From Chloroflexota bacterium (GTDB taxonomy: Bacteria > Chloroflexota > Chloroflexia > Thermomicrobiales > UBA6265): 64,000 bases of DNA. A program made the position numbers and the translations under genes. Positions 1 to 8,957 of the stretch are shown in pieces. Under the pieces are notes generated by a model. The model did not search any database. It was not told the origin of the DNA and saw nothing but the letters and a program-made list of their open reading frames with translations. The DNA lies in NCBI GenBank assembly GCA_023423795.1, contig JAFAEX010000311.1, positions 1 to 64,000 of the forward strand, given 5' to 3'. Position 1 is the first letter of the stretch; each line of letters opens with the position of its first letter.

Positions 1-15
1 CCGGGCCTGACTGGA

Positions 16-53
16 AACGAGCGGGCGGCGCCATCCGGCGCCGCCCGCTCGTT
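16..53. terminator. Strong hairpin, probable terminator
   Basis: A perfect 17-bp inverted repeat with a 4-nt loop is followed on the plus strand, after about a dozen bases, by a run of seven T (65-71). It probably ends a gene entering from the left. It also lies just beyond the 3' end of the leftward catalase gene and may serve both sides. Confidence 0.7.
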
Positions 54-82
54 GCGATCGTTGATTTTTTTCCAAGTTTCGG

Positions 83-985
83 CTAGTTCGGCGCCGCCGT
101 GCCGAAGACGCGCTTCGCGGCTTCCGCGAGGAAGACCGGATCGATCCCGGGCGCGGTCAATTGCGGCTCCTCGTCGAGGGCGGGCGGCGTGAAGCCTTCG
201 GGAATGCCGTCCACCACCTCGAGCGGCTGGCCGTCTTCCGGGTGCGGGCCGTTCCAGACCTCGCCGACGCGCTTGTAGTCGTCGATGCTCCAGCGGAACA
301 TCTTCAGGTGGAGGCCCTGGTCTTCCAGCTTCTTCGCCTCCGGGAACTTCTTGTTGCTGATGTCGGGGATCGGGAACAACTTGCTGAGGTCGGCCCCGGT
401 CAGGTGCTCCAGCGCGCGGGCGTAGGCGACGATGTGGACGCCGCCGCGCACCAGCAGGTAGCCGACGGCGGTACGCGCCACCGGGTCGTCCACCATCTCG
501 TAGACGCGGATCTTGTTGGCCCGCGCGCCGCACTCCAGGAAGAAGTTGTGCAGCAGGTCCATCTTGAGGTTCCCGCTGGAGAAGACGTTCATCCCCGTCC
601 ACGGGTTGCCCATCGAATCGACCGGCAGCGCGGCCTGCCCGGAGGCGATGAAGTGGTAGGTGTTGCGGGCATCGACGCCCGGCTCCAGCGGCGTCGTGGT
701 CGGGTCCGTGCCGCGCTGGGTCGTGCCGGTGAGCAGCAGGTTGATCGCGTAGGAGACGGTTTCGATGTGGCTGTATTCCTCGGCGGCGATGTTGGCGATG
801 AGGTCGTAGAACGGGCGGGCCGCTTCCCGCCCGCGGAAGTTGAACGACTGGAACGTGTAGTTCATCAGCGTGGACATCTCGCCGAACTTGCCGCCGAGCA
901 GTTCCTGCACCGCGGCGGCGTCGTTCGGGGAGGGGTGCTTCGGCTCCGGGAAATCGACCGGGATCTTGTCTACCCGCAGGATCAT
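83..985 (-). CDS. Manganese catalase (non-heme)
   Basis: 300-aa di-manganese catalase that disproportionates hydrogen peroxide in the cytoplasm. The candidate metal ligands are all in place: Glu36, Glu70 and His73 in an EEYSHIE motif, Glu151 in FFLECGA, and His184 in GGVHIVAY. This matches the Glu/Glu-x-x-His/Glu/His pattern of the Lactobacillus enzyme with nearly the same spacing. The length is normal for the family. The ATG start at 985 follows a GGAGAGAGGG Shine-Dalgarno stretch, and an in-frame upstream extension has no comparable signal. The next gene upstream (MFS carrier) is on the same strand about 110 bp away, so co-transcription is possible but not shown. With the Dps at 61 kb and the peroxiredoxin at 37 kb it indicates real peroxide exposure. 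Confidence 0.95.
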   Translation of the reverse strand: MILRVDKIPVDFPEPKHPSPNDAAAVQELLGGKFGEMSTLMNYTFQSFNFRGREAARPFYDLIANIAAEEYSHIETVSYAINLLLTGTTQRGTDPTTTPLEPGVDARNTYHFIASGQAALPVDSMGNPWTGMNVFSSGNLKMDLLHNFFLECGARANKIRVYEMVDDPVARTAVGYLLVRGGVHIVAYARALEHLTGADLSKLFPIPDISNKKFPEAKKLEDQGLHLKMFRWSIDDYKRVGEVWNGPHPEDGQPLEVVDGIPEGFTPPALDEEPQLTAPGIDPVFLAEAAKRVFGTAAPN

Positions 986-1098
986 GGGACGCCCTCTCTC
1001 CGGGATGGCGGCGGCGGCCCGGATACCCGGGAGCCCGCCGGCGGGGCGATTTCCCCGCGCGCGCCATAGAGCAAGGAGCGTTCCCGCGCCGCGCCGCG

Positions 1099-2340
1099 TC
1101 AGCGCCTGCGGGCGGTTTCTGGGGCGGCGAACGCCAGCCCCAGCATGACCAAGCCGACCAGGGGGATGACCAGCAGCGCCGAACGGAACCCGCCGGTGGC
1201 GTCGCGCACGGCGCCGGCCAGCACGGGACCCAGCACGGCAGCCGCGTAGCCGACCGCCATCACCATACCGGAGGCGGCGCCGGTGCGCCCGGCGGGAGGC
1301 GCTTCGGCGACCTGCACCAGCGTCAGCACGAACACCCCGGTGGTGCCGACCCCGGCCAGCAGCGGCCAGAGCCAACTCCACCCCGGCGCGGCTGGCGCGA
1401 GGGCGAACCCGATGCCGGCGGCGACGACGATCAGCGCGGAGGCGATCAGCGGCGCGCGGCGGCTGCCGATCCGGTCGGAGAACGCCGGCAGCAGCAGCCC
1501 GACCGGCAGGCACGACGCCGTCAGCACGGCCAGCCGCGCGCCCGCGCCGCCAGCGCCGATGCCCATTTCGCCGTAGACCGCCGGCAGCCACGTCGCCAGC
1601 AGCAGGTAACTCAGCCCCTGCCCGGCGAACAGGAACGCCAGCACCCAGATCCGGCGGTCGCGCCACGGCGACCAGCCTTCGCCCGCGTCGTCGCCCGGCC
1701 CGGCCATCGCCGCCGCCCGGGGTGAGCCGACGAGCAGCAGCCACGGGACGAGCGCCAGGACCGCCAGCAAGCCCCAGAAGCCGAGGGAGCCGCGCCAGCC
1801 GACGGTCGGCAGCAGGACGGGACCGGTCAACGAGGCCGCCGCGACCTGCCCCAGCACGATCCCGGTGGTGTAGAGCCCGGTGGCCAGCCCGAGCCGCGCC
1901 GGGAACGCCACCCGCACCAGCCGGGGCAAGGCAGGCTGCGCCGTTCCGATGCCCGCGCCGAAGAGCACCGTCGCCACCAGCAGCAGCGGCCACCCGGGCG
2001 CGGCCCCGCGCAGCCCGCCGGCGATGCCCAGCAGCGCCAGCCCGGCCGCGATCGTCCGTGACGCGCCCCAGCGGTCGGCCAGCCCGCCGCCAACCGCGGC
2101 CATCAGCCCCATCATCAGCATCGGGATCGCGGCGAGGATGCCGGCCGCCGTGTTCGACAACCGGAGGTCGGCCACCATCGCCGGCAGCACGGGGCCAATC
2201 GCGACCAGCCCGGCCTGCAGGTTGAAGGCGACCATCACGCACAGCGCGAGCAGGAGCGGACCGCCGGCGGCGGCGGCCCGGGCGGCGGCGAACCCGCGTG
2301 CGCGCGGCAGGTCGGGAGCGGCGGTGGCGCGCACGGTCAT
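1099..2340 (-). CDS. MFS transporter, CynX/NimT-like
   Basis: About 413 aa, almost entirely hydrophobic, with roughly 12 predicted membrane segments split by a central cytoplasmic loop near residues 200-215 (GPGDDAGEGW). The motif LADRWGASRT after the second segment is the MFS motif-A region. The overall look (short loops, VLPAMVADLRLS, WRGSLGFWGLL) resembles the CynX/NimT cyanate/nitroimidazole-type carriers. The substrate cannot be read from sequence. ATG at 2340 is preceded by an in-frame GTG at 2343, and either could be used; only a weak GAAAG lies upstream. It is transcribed away from the P450 gene, so 2341-2541 is a divergent control region. Confidence 0.8.
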   Translation of the reverse strand: MTVRATAAPDLPRARGFAAARAAAAGGPLLLALCVMVAFNLQAGLVAIGPVLPAMVADLRLSNTAAGILAAIPMLMMGLMAAVGGGLADRWGASRTIAAGLALLGIAGGLRGAAPGWPLLLVATVLFGAGIGTAQPALPRLVRVAFPARLGLATGLYTTGIVLGQVAAASLTGPVLLPTVGWRGSLGFWGLLAVLALVPWLLLVGSPRAAAMAGPGDDAGEGWSPWRDRRIWVLAFLFAGQGLSYLLLATWLPAVYGEMGIGAGGAGARLAVLTASCLPVGLLLPAFSDRIGSRRAPLIASALIVVAAGIGFALAPAAPGWSWLWPLLAGVGTTGVFVLTLVQVAEAPPAGRTGAASGMVMAVGYAAAVLGPVLAGAVRDATGGFRSALLVIPLVGLVMLGLAFAAPETARRR

Positions 2341-2541
2341 CACGTCTTTCGGGCGAGGCGCGCTCCGGCGCCGGGCGGATTTCGACGCCGTGGATGATCG
2401 CCGGGCGGGCCGTCCACGGTCAATCGGCCGGTCCAGCCGGTCCGCGGGCGGCGGATGGGCGGTACCATGTCCGGCATCCGGAGTCGCGCGTTACCGACCG
2501 AGCCGGGGCGTCGCCTGCCCCGTTCGCAGCGGAGGTGCACC

Positions 2542-5500
2542 ATGGCGGACCGCCCAACGACCCCGTTTCCGAAGCCCGACCTCGCCACGATGATGGGCGC
2601 GATGGCGGCTCCGACGCCGCTCGAAGGCATCATGAAGGTGGCGCAATCGGTTGGCCCCGTCTTCGAGCAGCCGGGCGCGCCGACGCGAACGATCATCGTC
2701 TGGGGCTTTCCCTACGTCGATGAGGTCAGCGACGACCGCCGCTTCGACAAGGCGCTCGCGGCCGGACTCGTCCAGTTGCGGCAGTTCGCCGGCGACGGCC
2801 TCTTCACCGCCTACACCGACGAGCCGAACTGGGGCAAGGCCCACCGCATCCTGCTGCCCGCTTTCTCGCAGTCGGCGATGGTCCACTACCACGACGCGAT
2901 GCTCGACCTCGCGTCGCAACTGGTGCTGAAGTGGTCCCGCCTCAACCCCGGCGAAACGGTGGACGTGGCCGAGGACATGACCCGCCTGACGCTCGACACC
3001 ATCGGGCTGTGCGGCTTCGGGTACCGGTTCAACTCCTTCTACCGCTCCGACCTGCATCAGTACGTGCAGGGGATGGTCTATACGCTCGACAAGGCGACCG
3101 GGCTGCTGATGGGCGGCGGCGAGCTTTCCGACGACCCGAAGGTCGCCGAATACCGCGCCGAGATGAACACCTTCGTGGACGAGATCATCGCCCAGCGCAA
3201 GTCCCTGCCGGCCGATGTGGAGCGACCGCGCGACCTGCTCGGCTTCATGCTGGAGGGCGTGGACAAGACCACCGGCGAGGGGATGGACGACGTCCTCATC
3301 CGCTACGAGATCAACACCTTCCTCGTCGCCGGCCACGAGACGACCAGCGGACTGCTGTCGTTCGCGCTCTACTTCCTCGCCAAGCACCCCGAGGTCATGG
3401 CCCGGGCGCAGGAGGAAGTGGACCGCGTCTTCGGCCCGGACGCCTCGAAACTGCCGACCTACGAGCAGGTCCGCGCCCTCGTCTACGTTCCCCAGATCCT
3501 CAAGGAATCGCTCCGCCTGTGGCCGACGGCGCCCGGTTTCTCCCGCCGGCCGCTGGAGCCCGACACGCTCGCCGATACGTGGGCGATCGAGCCGACCGAC
3601 GTCATCCGCATCCTCACGCCGCTGCTCCACCGCGATCCGTCGGTTTGGGGCCCGAACGCCGAGGTATTCGACCCGGACAACTTCGCGCCGGAGGTCGAGG
3701 CCGCCAGGCCGCCGAACGCCTACAAGCCGTTCGGCACCGGCCAACGCGCCTGCATCGGCCGCCAGTTCGCCTTGCAGGAAGCGACGCTCGTGCTGGCGAT
3801 GCTGCTGCAACGGTTCGACATCGCCGACCCCGAGAACTACCAGTTGCGCATCCGGCAGACGCTGACGATCAAGCCGGACGGCCTGCGCCTCGCCCCGGTG
3901 CCGCGCCCGGGCCGCGTCACGTTCGCGCTCGGCGTCGCCGAACCGGCTGCGGCCGCCGTGTCCGCCAACGGGTCCGGGGCGGCCGCGCCCGCGCCCGCGA
4001 CCGTTCCGGTGGGCGCCGCGCCGTCCCACGGCACGCCGCTGCTGGTGCTGTTCGGCTCCAACCTCGGGGCGTCGGAGGACCTCGCCCACCGCGTCGCCAA
4101 CGAGGCGGCGGTGCGCGGCTTCGCGCCCACGGTGGAGCCGCTGGACGACCGCGCCGGTTCGCTGCCGACCGACGCCCCGCTCGTCGTCGTCACCGCGTCC
4201 TACAACGGCACCCCGCCCGACAACGCCGCCCGGTTTGTGGACTGGCTGGACGATCCGGCGCTCGCCGACGATGCGCTCGCCGGCGTCCGCTACGCGGTCT
4301 TCGGCTGCGGCAACCACGAGTGGGCCGCGACCTACCAGGCGATCCCGCGGCGGGTCGATGACGGCCTCGCCGCCCACGGCGCCACCAGATTCCTCGACCG
4401 CGCCGAAGGCGACCAGGGGGGAGACTACGACGGGCAGGTGACGGCGTGGCTGGCGACCCTGTGGCCGGCCCTCGGCGCGACGACCGGTCTCGACGAGACG
4501 GCGCTTGCCGCGGCGGATACGGCGCTCTACGAGGTCGAGCGGGTCAGCGCTCCGGCCAACCCGTTCCTCACCGAGGCCGTGCGCCCGTTGACCGTGCTCG
4601 TCAACCGCGAACTGCAAACGGGCAACGAACGCTCCACTCGGCATATCGAACTGGCGCTGCCGGAGGGGATGAACTACCGGGCCGGCGACCACCTCGGCGT
4701 CATCCCGCGCAACAACGTCGATACGATCACCCGCGCCCTGCGCCGCTTCGGGTTCGCCACCGACAGTTTCGTCCGCATCCGGCGGCACGGACCGGGCAGC
4801 CCCGTCCTGCCGCTGGACCAGCCGGTCGCCGTCGTCGATCTCCTCAGCCGCTACGTCGATTTGCAGGAGGTCGCCGCCCGGTCCCACATCGAGACGCTCG
4901 CCCGCTTCACCGGCGACGAGGCCGACCGCGACGCGCTGCTGGCCCTCACCGCCGACGGCGCGTATTCCGAACAGGTCCTCGCCGCCCGCGTTTCAGTGCT
5001 GGACCTGCTGGACCGGTTCCCGTCGGTCGAGCTGCCGTTCGAGCGCTACCTGGAGATGCTGCACCCGCTGCGGGTGCGCTACTACTCGATTTCCTCTTCG
5101 CCGGCCGCCGATCCCCGCGCCTGCTCGCTGACGGTGGCGGTCGTCGATGCTCCGGCGCGCTCCGGCATGGGTACCTACCGGGGCATCGCCTCCGGCTACC
5201 TTTCGCGCCACCCGGCCGGCAGCGTGGTGGATGGTTACGTGCGCTCGCCGAGCATCCCGTTCCGGCCGCCCGCGGACCCGGCCACGCCGATCGTCATGGT
5301 CGGTCCGGGAACCGGGTTCGCCCCGTTCCGCGGGTTCCTCCAGGAGCGCGCCGCGACACTGCTGCGCGGCGGCAAACTCGGCCCGGCGCTGCTCTACTTC
5401 GGCTGCCGCCACCCGGAGCAGGATTTCATCTACAAGGACGAACTCGAAACCTGGGCCGCCCACGGCATCGTCGATCTGCGCTGCGCGTTCTCCCGCCCGA

Positions 5501-5751
5501 GCGGCGGCGAGAAGTGCTACGTGCAGGACCTGATCCGGGCCGACTCGGGCAGGGTATGGGACATGCTTGAGACGAACCGCGGCGCCTGCTTCGTCTGCGG
5601 CGACGGCAGCCGCATGGAGCCGGCGGTGCGGCAGGCGCTGGCCGACGTGGCGATTTCCGCCGGCGGCTTCGCACCGGCCGCCGCCGAGGAATGGGTACGC
5701 TCGCTGGCGGCCGAGGGCCGGTACCTCGCGGACGTCTGGGCCAGCGGCTGA
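2542..5751 (+). CDS. Self-sufficient cytochrome P450-reductase fusion (CYP102 type)
   Basis: 1069-aa fusion of a P450 heme domain with a CPR-like diflavin reductase, the architecture of Bacillus P450 BM3 (1049 aa). The heme domain (about 1-470) carries the I-helix AGHETTSG at 263-270, a KESLRLWP ExxR-type motif, and the heme-ligand signature FGTGQRACIG with Cys404. A linker rich in Ala and Pro (about 470-500) leads to a flavodoxin domain (LLVLFGSNLGASEDLAHR, about 500-640). This is followed by an FAD-binding domain (RYYSISSSP) and an NADPH domain (GPGTGFAPFRGF, FGCRHPEQDFIY). The known family reaction is NADPH-dependent subterminal hydroxylation of fatty acids; the substrate here is inferred only. 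ATG at 2542 follows GGAGG with 6-nt spacing. A STAS gene follows after 26 nt, so the P450 may share an operon with a stress-signalling pair. Confidence 0.95.
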   Translation: MADRPTTPFPKPDLATMMGAMAAPTPLEGIMKVAQSVGPVFEQPGAPTRTIIVWGFPYVDEVSDDRRFDKALAAGLVQLRQFAGDGLFTAYTDEPNWGKAHRILLPAFSQSAMVHYHDAMLDLASQLVLKWSRLNPGETVDVAEDMTRLTLDTIGLCGFGYRFNSFYRSDLHQYVQGMVYTLDKATGLLMGGGELSDDPKVAEYRAEMNTFVDEIIAQRKSLPADVERPRDLLGFMLEGVDKTTGEGMDDVLIRYEINTFLVAGHETTSGLLSFALYFLAKHPEVMARAQEEVDRVFGPDASKLPTYEQVRALVYVPQILKESLRLWPTAPGFSRRPLEPDTLADTWAIEPTDVIRILTPLLHRDPSVWGPNAEVFDPDNFAPEVEAARPPNAYKPFGTGQRACIGRQFALQEATLVLAMLLQRFDIADPENYQLRIRQTLTIKPDGLRLAPVPRPGRVTFALGVAEPAAAAVSANGSGAAAPAPATVPVGAAPSHGTPLLVLFGSNLGASEDLAHRVANEAAVRGFAPTVEPLDDRAGSLPTDAPLVVVTASYNGTPPDNAARFVDWLDDPALADDALAGVRYAVFGCGNHEWAATYQAIPRRVDDGLAAHGATRFLDRAEGDQGGDYDGQVTAWLATLWPALGATTGLDETALAAADTALYEVERVSAPANPFLTEAVRPLTVLVNRELQTGNERSTRHIELALPEGMNYRAGDHLGVIPRNNVDTITRALRRFGFATDSFVRIRRHGPGSPVLPLDQPVAVVDLLSRYVDLQEVAARSHIETLARFTGDEADRDALLALTADGAYSEQVLAARVSVLDLLDRFPSVELPFERYLEMLHPLRVRYYSISSSPAADPRACSLTVAVVDAPARSGMGTYRGIASGYLSRHPAGSVVDGYVRSPSIPFRPPADPATPIVMVGPGTGFAPFRGFLQERAATLLRGGKLGPALLYFGCRHPEQDFIYKDELETWAAHGIVDLRCAFSRPSGGEKCYVQDLIRADSGRVWDMLETNRGACFVCGDGSRMEPAVRQALADVAISAGGFAPAAAEEWVRSLAAEGRYLADVWASG

Positions 5752-5777
5752 CGGCGGGCGCGAACGGAGGAAGCGCG

Positions 5778-6116
5778 GTGGAGTGGACGGAGCGCAACCT
5801 CGATGGCATCCGGATCGTCGAGTTGTCCGGCCGGCTCGACGCCGCCGAAGCGCCCGCCATCGGCGAGGCGCTGGCGGGCGGCGGCGTCGATCGGCGGGTC
5901 GTGGTCAGCATGGCCGGCGTGTCGTTCATCGACTCCACCGCGCTCGCGGTACTGGTGCGGGAGATGAAACGCGCCCGCGAATTGCAGGGCGACCTCGTGC
6001 TCGCCGAGTTGCCGCCGAGGGTGCGGATCGTCTTCGAGTTGACCGGCCTCGACCACGCCTTCGACATCCACCCGACGTCCGAGGCCGCGACCGCCGCGCT
6101 CCTGGCATGCTCGTGA
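5778..6116 (+). CDS. STAS-domain anti-anti-sigma factor
   Basis: 112-aa single-domain protein of the RsbV/SpoIIAA class. Such proteins bind an anti-sigma kinase in the unphosphorylated state and are switched off by phosphorylation of a serine. The sequence shows the STAS strand VELSGRLDAAEAP and the phosphorylation loop FIDSTALAVLV with Ser53 as the expected phospho-acceptor. GTG at 5778 is chosen because a perfect GGAGG lies 7 nt upstream; longer in-frame versions would run back into the P450 gene. Next downstream is a GHKL kinase-like gene, the usual partner. No sigma factor is visible nearby, so the target of the switch is unknown. Confidence 0.88.
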   Translation: MEWTERNLDGIRIVELSGRLDAAEAPAIGEALAGGGVDRRVVVSMAGVSFIDSTALAVLVREMKRARELQGDLVLAELPPRVRIVFELTGLDHAFDIHPTSEAATAALLACS

Positions 6117-6180
6117 TCGCACCAGCGTGCCGTCACGCCCTCCCGCATCCGGCCGCCCGCGCCTTCGTCCGGGCCAGTCG

Positions 6181-6624
6181 GTGAGCGATCTCCCCGCCCG
6201 GCCGGACCTCCCGGCGGTCGTCTCGCTGGAAGTGCCGGCGACGCTGGGATATCTGCGGGTGGTTTGCGCCTGCGTCGTCGCTGCGTGCGATCTTCATTCC
6301 GACGCCGCCCACGGCGTCGCGCGCGACCTTGAACTCGCGGTGCAGGAAATAGGATCGAACGCCGTCCTCCACGCCTACCGCGGTCGTAGCGACGGCTGGT
6401 TGCGCGTGGAGGTCGCCTTCGACGCTTCGGGCGTCACCGTCGTGCTCATCGACGCCGGCCGCGAGTTCGTGCCCTCCGACGCCCGCGATCTCGAACCGGG
6501 CGAAGTCCGGGTGCGCGGTTACGGGCTGCACCTGCTCCGCCGCCTGATGGACGAGATCGACTACCGGCGCGAGGGCGATCTGAACCGCTGGCGGCTGCGC
6601 CGCGAGTACCCGGGCGGTACGTAG
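6181..6624 (+). CDS. RsbW-like anti-sigma serine kinase (GHKL ATPase)
   Basis: About 147 aa with a HATPase_c fold. The N-box is in LAVQEIGSNAVLHAY (conserved Glu and Asn), the G1-like motif is VLIDAGREF, and the G2 lid is GYGLHLLRRLMDEI. This is the pattern of RsbW/SpoIIAB-type anti-sigma kinases that phosphorylate STAS partners. The partner is encoded immediately upstream. The start is uncertain: GTG at 6181 begins just before the conserved domain. An in-frame GTG at 6127 would add 18 Arg/Pro-rich residues that look non-coding. Neither has a clear ribosome binding site, so translation may depend on the upstream gene. Confidence 0.82.
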   Translation: MSDLPARPDLPAVVSLEVPATLGYLRVVCACVVAACDLHSDAAHGVARDLELAVQEIGSNAVLHAYRGRSDGWLRVEVAFDASGVTVVLIDAGREFVPSDARDLEPGEVRVRGYGLHLLRRLMDEIDYRREGDLNRWRLRREYPGGT

Positions 6625-6637
6625 GCGCGTGCGACGC

Positions 6638-6665
6638 GCTGGGTGCTGGGTGCTGGGTGCTGGGT
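6638..6665 (+). repeat. Tandem heptamer repeat, 4 x GCTGGGT
   Basis: Four exact head-to-tail copies of GCTGGGT immediately precede a copy of the dispersed palindromic element. This is a slippage-prone microsatellite with no coding role. Confidence 0.85.
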
Positions 6666-6673
6666 GCGAGGTA

Positions 6674-6708
6674 CGACGACGAGATCCCTCGACAGGCTCG
6701 GGATGACG
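6674..6708 (+). repeat. Dispersed repeat element, copy 1 (half palindrome)
   Basis: 35 bp containing GATCCCTCGACAGGCTCGGG and ending GGATGACG. It is identical to 10714-10748. Related copies lie at 31318-31398 and 58930-58993. Only the right arm of the full palindrome is present here. Confidence 0.85.
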
Positions 6709-6851
6709 ATGGGCCAGGCCAGGATGACGGCAAGGGCGGCGACCGGAGCCGGACCCGAATGGACCCGTGGCGACCGTTGCCGCGCCCGGTTCCCGCATGG
6801 GATCGTCATCATTTGCACGCCGGAAGGGGTTCCAGCATGGGCCGGGTGGTG

Positions 6852-6859
6852 TATACAAT
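6852..6859 (+). promoter_or_regulatory. Candidate -10 element for the ABC transporter genes
   Basis: TATACAAT, close to a sigma-70 -10 box, lies about 105 bp ahead of the first permease gene in otherwise very GC-rich DNA. No good -35 hexamer is evident at 17 bp spacing. Confidence 0.4.
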
Positions 6860-6962
6860 GGCCCGGCCAACGGTCATCGATGCCTGACGAACCTGCCAAT
6901 GCCTGGCCGCCCAACGCGGTGCGGCCGACGAGACCAGCCACAACCCGGGAGGTGACGAACCG

Positions 6963-7925
6963 GTGCACGGCGAGTTCGTGGTGCGGCGCCTGCTGCAAAT
7001 AGTGCCGCTGCTGCTGGGCATCTCGGTGCTCGGGTTCTCGCTGATGCACCTCGCGCCGGGCGGCCCCACCGCCGTCTACGCCACGAATCCCAACGTCACC
7101 GCCGAGGACATCGCGCGCATCCGCGCCGCCTGGGGCCTCGACGACCCGCTGCCGCAGCAATACCTGCGCTGGGCGGGCAACCTCGTCACCGGCGATTTCG
7201 GCAACTCGTACCGGGGCGGGGCGGAGGTCCGCTCGCTCATCTGGGAGCGCGTGCCCGCCACGATCGAACTGATGGGCACGTCCTACGCGATCGCCATCGT
7301 GCTCGGGTTCGTCATCGGCGCGCTCGGCGCGTTCCGCCAGTATTCCGTCTTCGATTACCTCGCCACCACCGGCGCGCTGGTCATGCTCTCCATCCCCACC
7401 TTCTGGTTCGGGTTGATGGTCATCTTCGTGTTCTCTGAACGGCTTCGCTGGCTTCCGTCTGGCGGCACCCGGTCGCTCACCAGCGACGGCGGCGGGGCGC
7501 TCGACATCCTCCACCACCTCGTCGGGCCGGCCCTCGTGCTCGGGCTGGTGCTGACCGCGCAGTGGAGCCGCTACTTCCGGACGGCGCTGCTCGAAACCAA
7601 GGACCAGGATTACGTGCGGACCGCGTACGCCAAAGGCCTCGCGCCCACGCCGGTCCTGAAGACCCACATCCTGCGCAACGCCATCCTCCCGGTCATCGCG
7701 CTCGCGGGCGTCCAGTTGCCGGCGGTCTTTTCCGGCGCGCTGGTGACGGAGAGCATCTTCGGCTGGGCCGGCATGGGCCGCCTCTTCCTCGACGCCCTGA
7801 CCTACCGCGATTACCCGGTGTTGATGGCGATGCTGATGATCACCGCCTTCCTGGTGGTGATGGGCAACCTCGTGGCCGACGTCGCGTTGGGGATCGCCGA
7901 TCCCCGGATCGGGGCGCGGCGCTGA
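6963..7925 (+). CDS. ABC transporter permease, DppB/OppB family
   Basis: 320-aa inner-membrane permease of a dipeptide/oligopeptide-type importer. It begins with the family-typical VVRRLLQIVPLLLGISVLGF first membrane helix. Six membrane segments can be traced, and the EAA-type coupling loop YVRTAYAKGLAPTPVLKTHI lies near residues 215-235. GTG at 6963 follows a strong GGGAGGTGA. The stop overlaps the next permease start by one base (TGATG), so translation is coupled. The order is permease, permease, binding protein. No ATPase gene is seen nearby, so the energising subunits must come from elsewhere. Dipeptides, oligopeptides or other small solutes are all possible substrates. Confidence 0.92.
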   Translation: MHGEFVVRRLLQIVPLLLGISVLGFSLMHLAPGGPTAVYATNPNVTAEDIARIRAAWGLDDPLPQQYLRWAGNLVTGDFGNSYRGGAEVRSLIWERVPATIELMGTSYAIAIVLGFVIGALGAFRQYSVFDYLATTGALVMLSIPTFWFGLMVIFVFSERLRWLPSGGTRSLTSDGGGALDILHHLVGPALVLGLVLTAQWSRYFRTALLETKDQDYVRTAYAKGLAPTPVLKTHILRNAILPVIALAGVQLPAVFSGALVTESIFGWAGMGRLFLDALTYRDYPVLMAMLMITAFLVVMGNLVADVALGIADPRIGARR

Positions 7926-8839
7926 TGGCAGGGGAGACCGCACCGGGCACGCTGGCGTCGCTGCCCGCCGACGGCGCGCGGCGCACCGAAACCGAGGGCG
8001 TGGCGGCGGGCATCTGGCGCCGCTTCCGCCGCCACAAGTTGGCGATGATCGGCCTCGCCTCCGTGCTCGTGCTGTTCGTGATCTCCGCGCTCGCGCCGTG
8101 GATCGCGCCGTACGACCCGGACGCGGTCAACCCGTTGCAGCGCCACCTGCCGCCGCTGTCCGAAGGGCACATCCTCGGCACCGACGAGATCGGGCGCGAC
8201 GTGCTCAGCCGGCTCCTTTTCGCCGGCCGGGTGTCGCTGACCGTCGGGTTCGCGGCGATGGTCGTCACCATCATCGTCGGCTCGCTGGTCGGCGTGGTGT
8301 CCGCCTACTACGGCGGCATCGTCGATACGCTCCTGATGCGGTTGACCGACGTTTTTCTGTCGTTTCCAACGATTTACCTGCTGCTGGTGCTGGCGGCGTT
8401 CATCCAGCCGTCCGCGCTGACCATTACGCTGATCGTCGCCGCCACCTCCTGGATGGAGGTGGCCCGCATCGTCCGTGCCCAATTTATGGCGCTCAAGGAG
8501 CAGGAGTTCGTCACCGCCGCCCGCGCGATCGGTTCGCCGGCGTCGCGCATCATGGGCCGCGAATTGCTGCCGAACGGCATCGGCCCGATCGTCGTCGCCG
8601 CCACGCTGCAGGTCGCCAACGCGATCCTCGCCGAAAGCTACATCTCGTTCCTCGGTTACGGCATCCAGCCGCCGCAGGCGAGCTGGGGCATCATGCTCAA
8701 CAACGCCCAGGACTTCTTCACGCGCGCGCCGTGGCTGGCCATCTTTCCGGGGGTGGCCATCACGCTGGCGGTGCTCGCGTTCAACTTCGTCGGCGACGGC
8801 CTGCGCGATGCGTTCGACCCTCGCCAGCGGCTCCGCTGA
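7925..8839 (+). CDS. ABC transporter permease, DppC/OppC family
   Basis: 304-aa partner permease. The N-terminal RRFRRHKLAMIGLASVLV segment and the LAPWIAPYDP and LGTDEIGRDVLSRLLFAGRV motifs are hallmarks of DppC/OppC. The EAA loop is in FVTAARAIGSPASRIMGREL. The C-terminus GDGLRDAFDPRQRLR is the standard family ending. The ATG is embedded in the stop of the preceding permease (TGATG). About 120 bp separate it from the binding-protein gene, with a possible internal promoter in between. Confidence 0.93.
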   Translation: MAGETAPGTLASLPADGARRTETEGVAAGIWRRFRRHKLAMIGLASVLVLFVISALAPWIAPYDPDAVNPLQRHLPPLSEGHILGTDEIGRDVLSRLLFAGRVSLTVGFAAMVVTIIVGSLVGVVSAYYGGIVDTLLMRLTDVFLSFPTIYLLLVLAAFIQPSALTITLIVAATSWMEVARIVRAQFMALKEQEFVTAARAIGSPASRIMGRELLPNGIGPIVVAATLQVANAILAESYISFLGYGIQPPQASWGIMLNNAQDFFTRAPWLAIFPGVAITLAVLAFNFVGDGLRDAFDPRQRLR

Positions 8840-8880
8840 GGCCGATTCGGAAATCGTTTCCGGAACGCGGCCAAACCCCC

Positions 8881-8886
8881 TACAAT
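8881..8886 (+). promoter_or_regulatory. Candidate -10 element ahead of the binding-protein gene
   Basis: TACAAT at 72 nt before the ATG suggests a separate promoter allowing extra synthesis of the solute-binding protein. The -35 region (TTTCCG near 8857) is a poor match. Confidence 0.35.
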
Positions 8887-8957
8887 GCCGTTCCCACGCA
8901 GGAGGACGGGCGATGCGCCGGGGCGGCGTATCGGGTACCCACGTTCGGAGGACGACG

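Larger units (their letters stand above)
6625..6962. other. Non-coding spacer with repeats and the transporter promoter
   Basis: No gene seen. It holds a heptamer repeat, one copy of the dispersed GTCATCCCGAGC-type element and a promoter-like sequence ahead of the ABC transporter, each listed separately. Confidence 0.7.

Noticed and set aside
2491..4887. Minus-strand open frame of 798 codons across the P450 gene
   Set aside because: Its composition is Arg/Gly/Asp/Val-rich without domains, and it is the antisense shadow of a clear P450-reductase gene.
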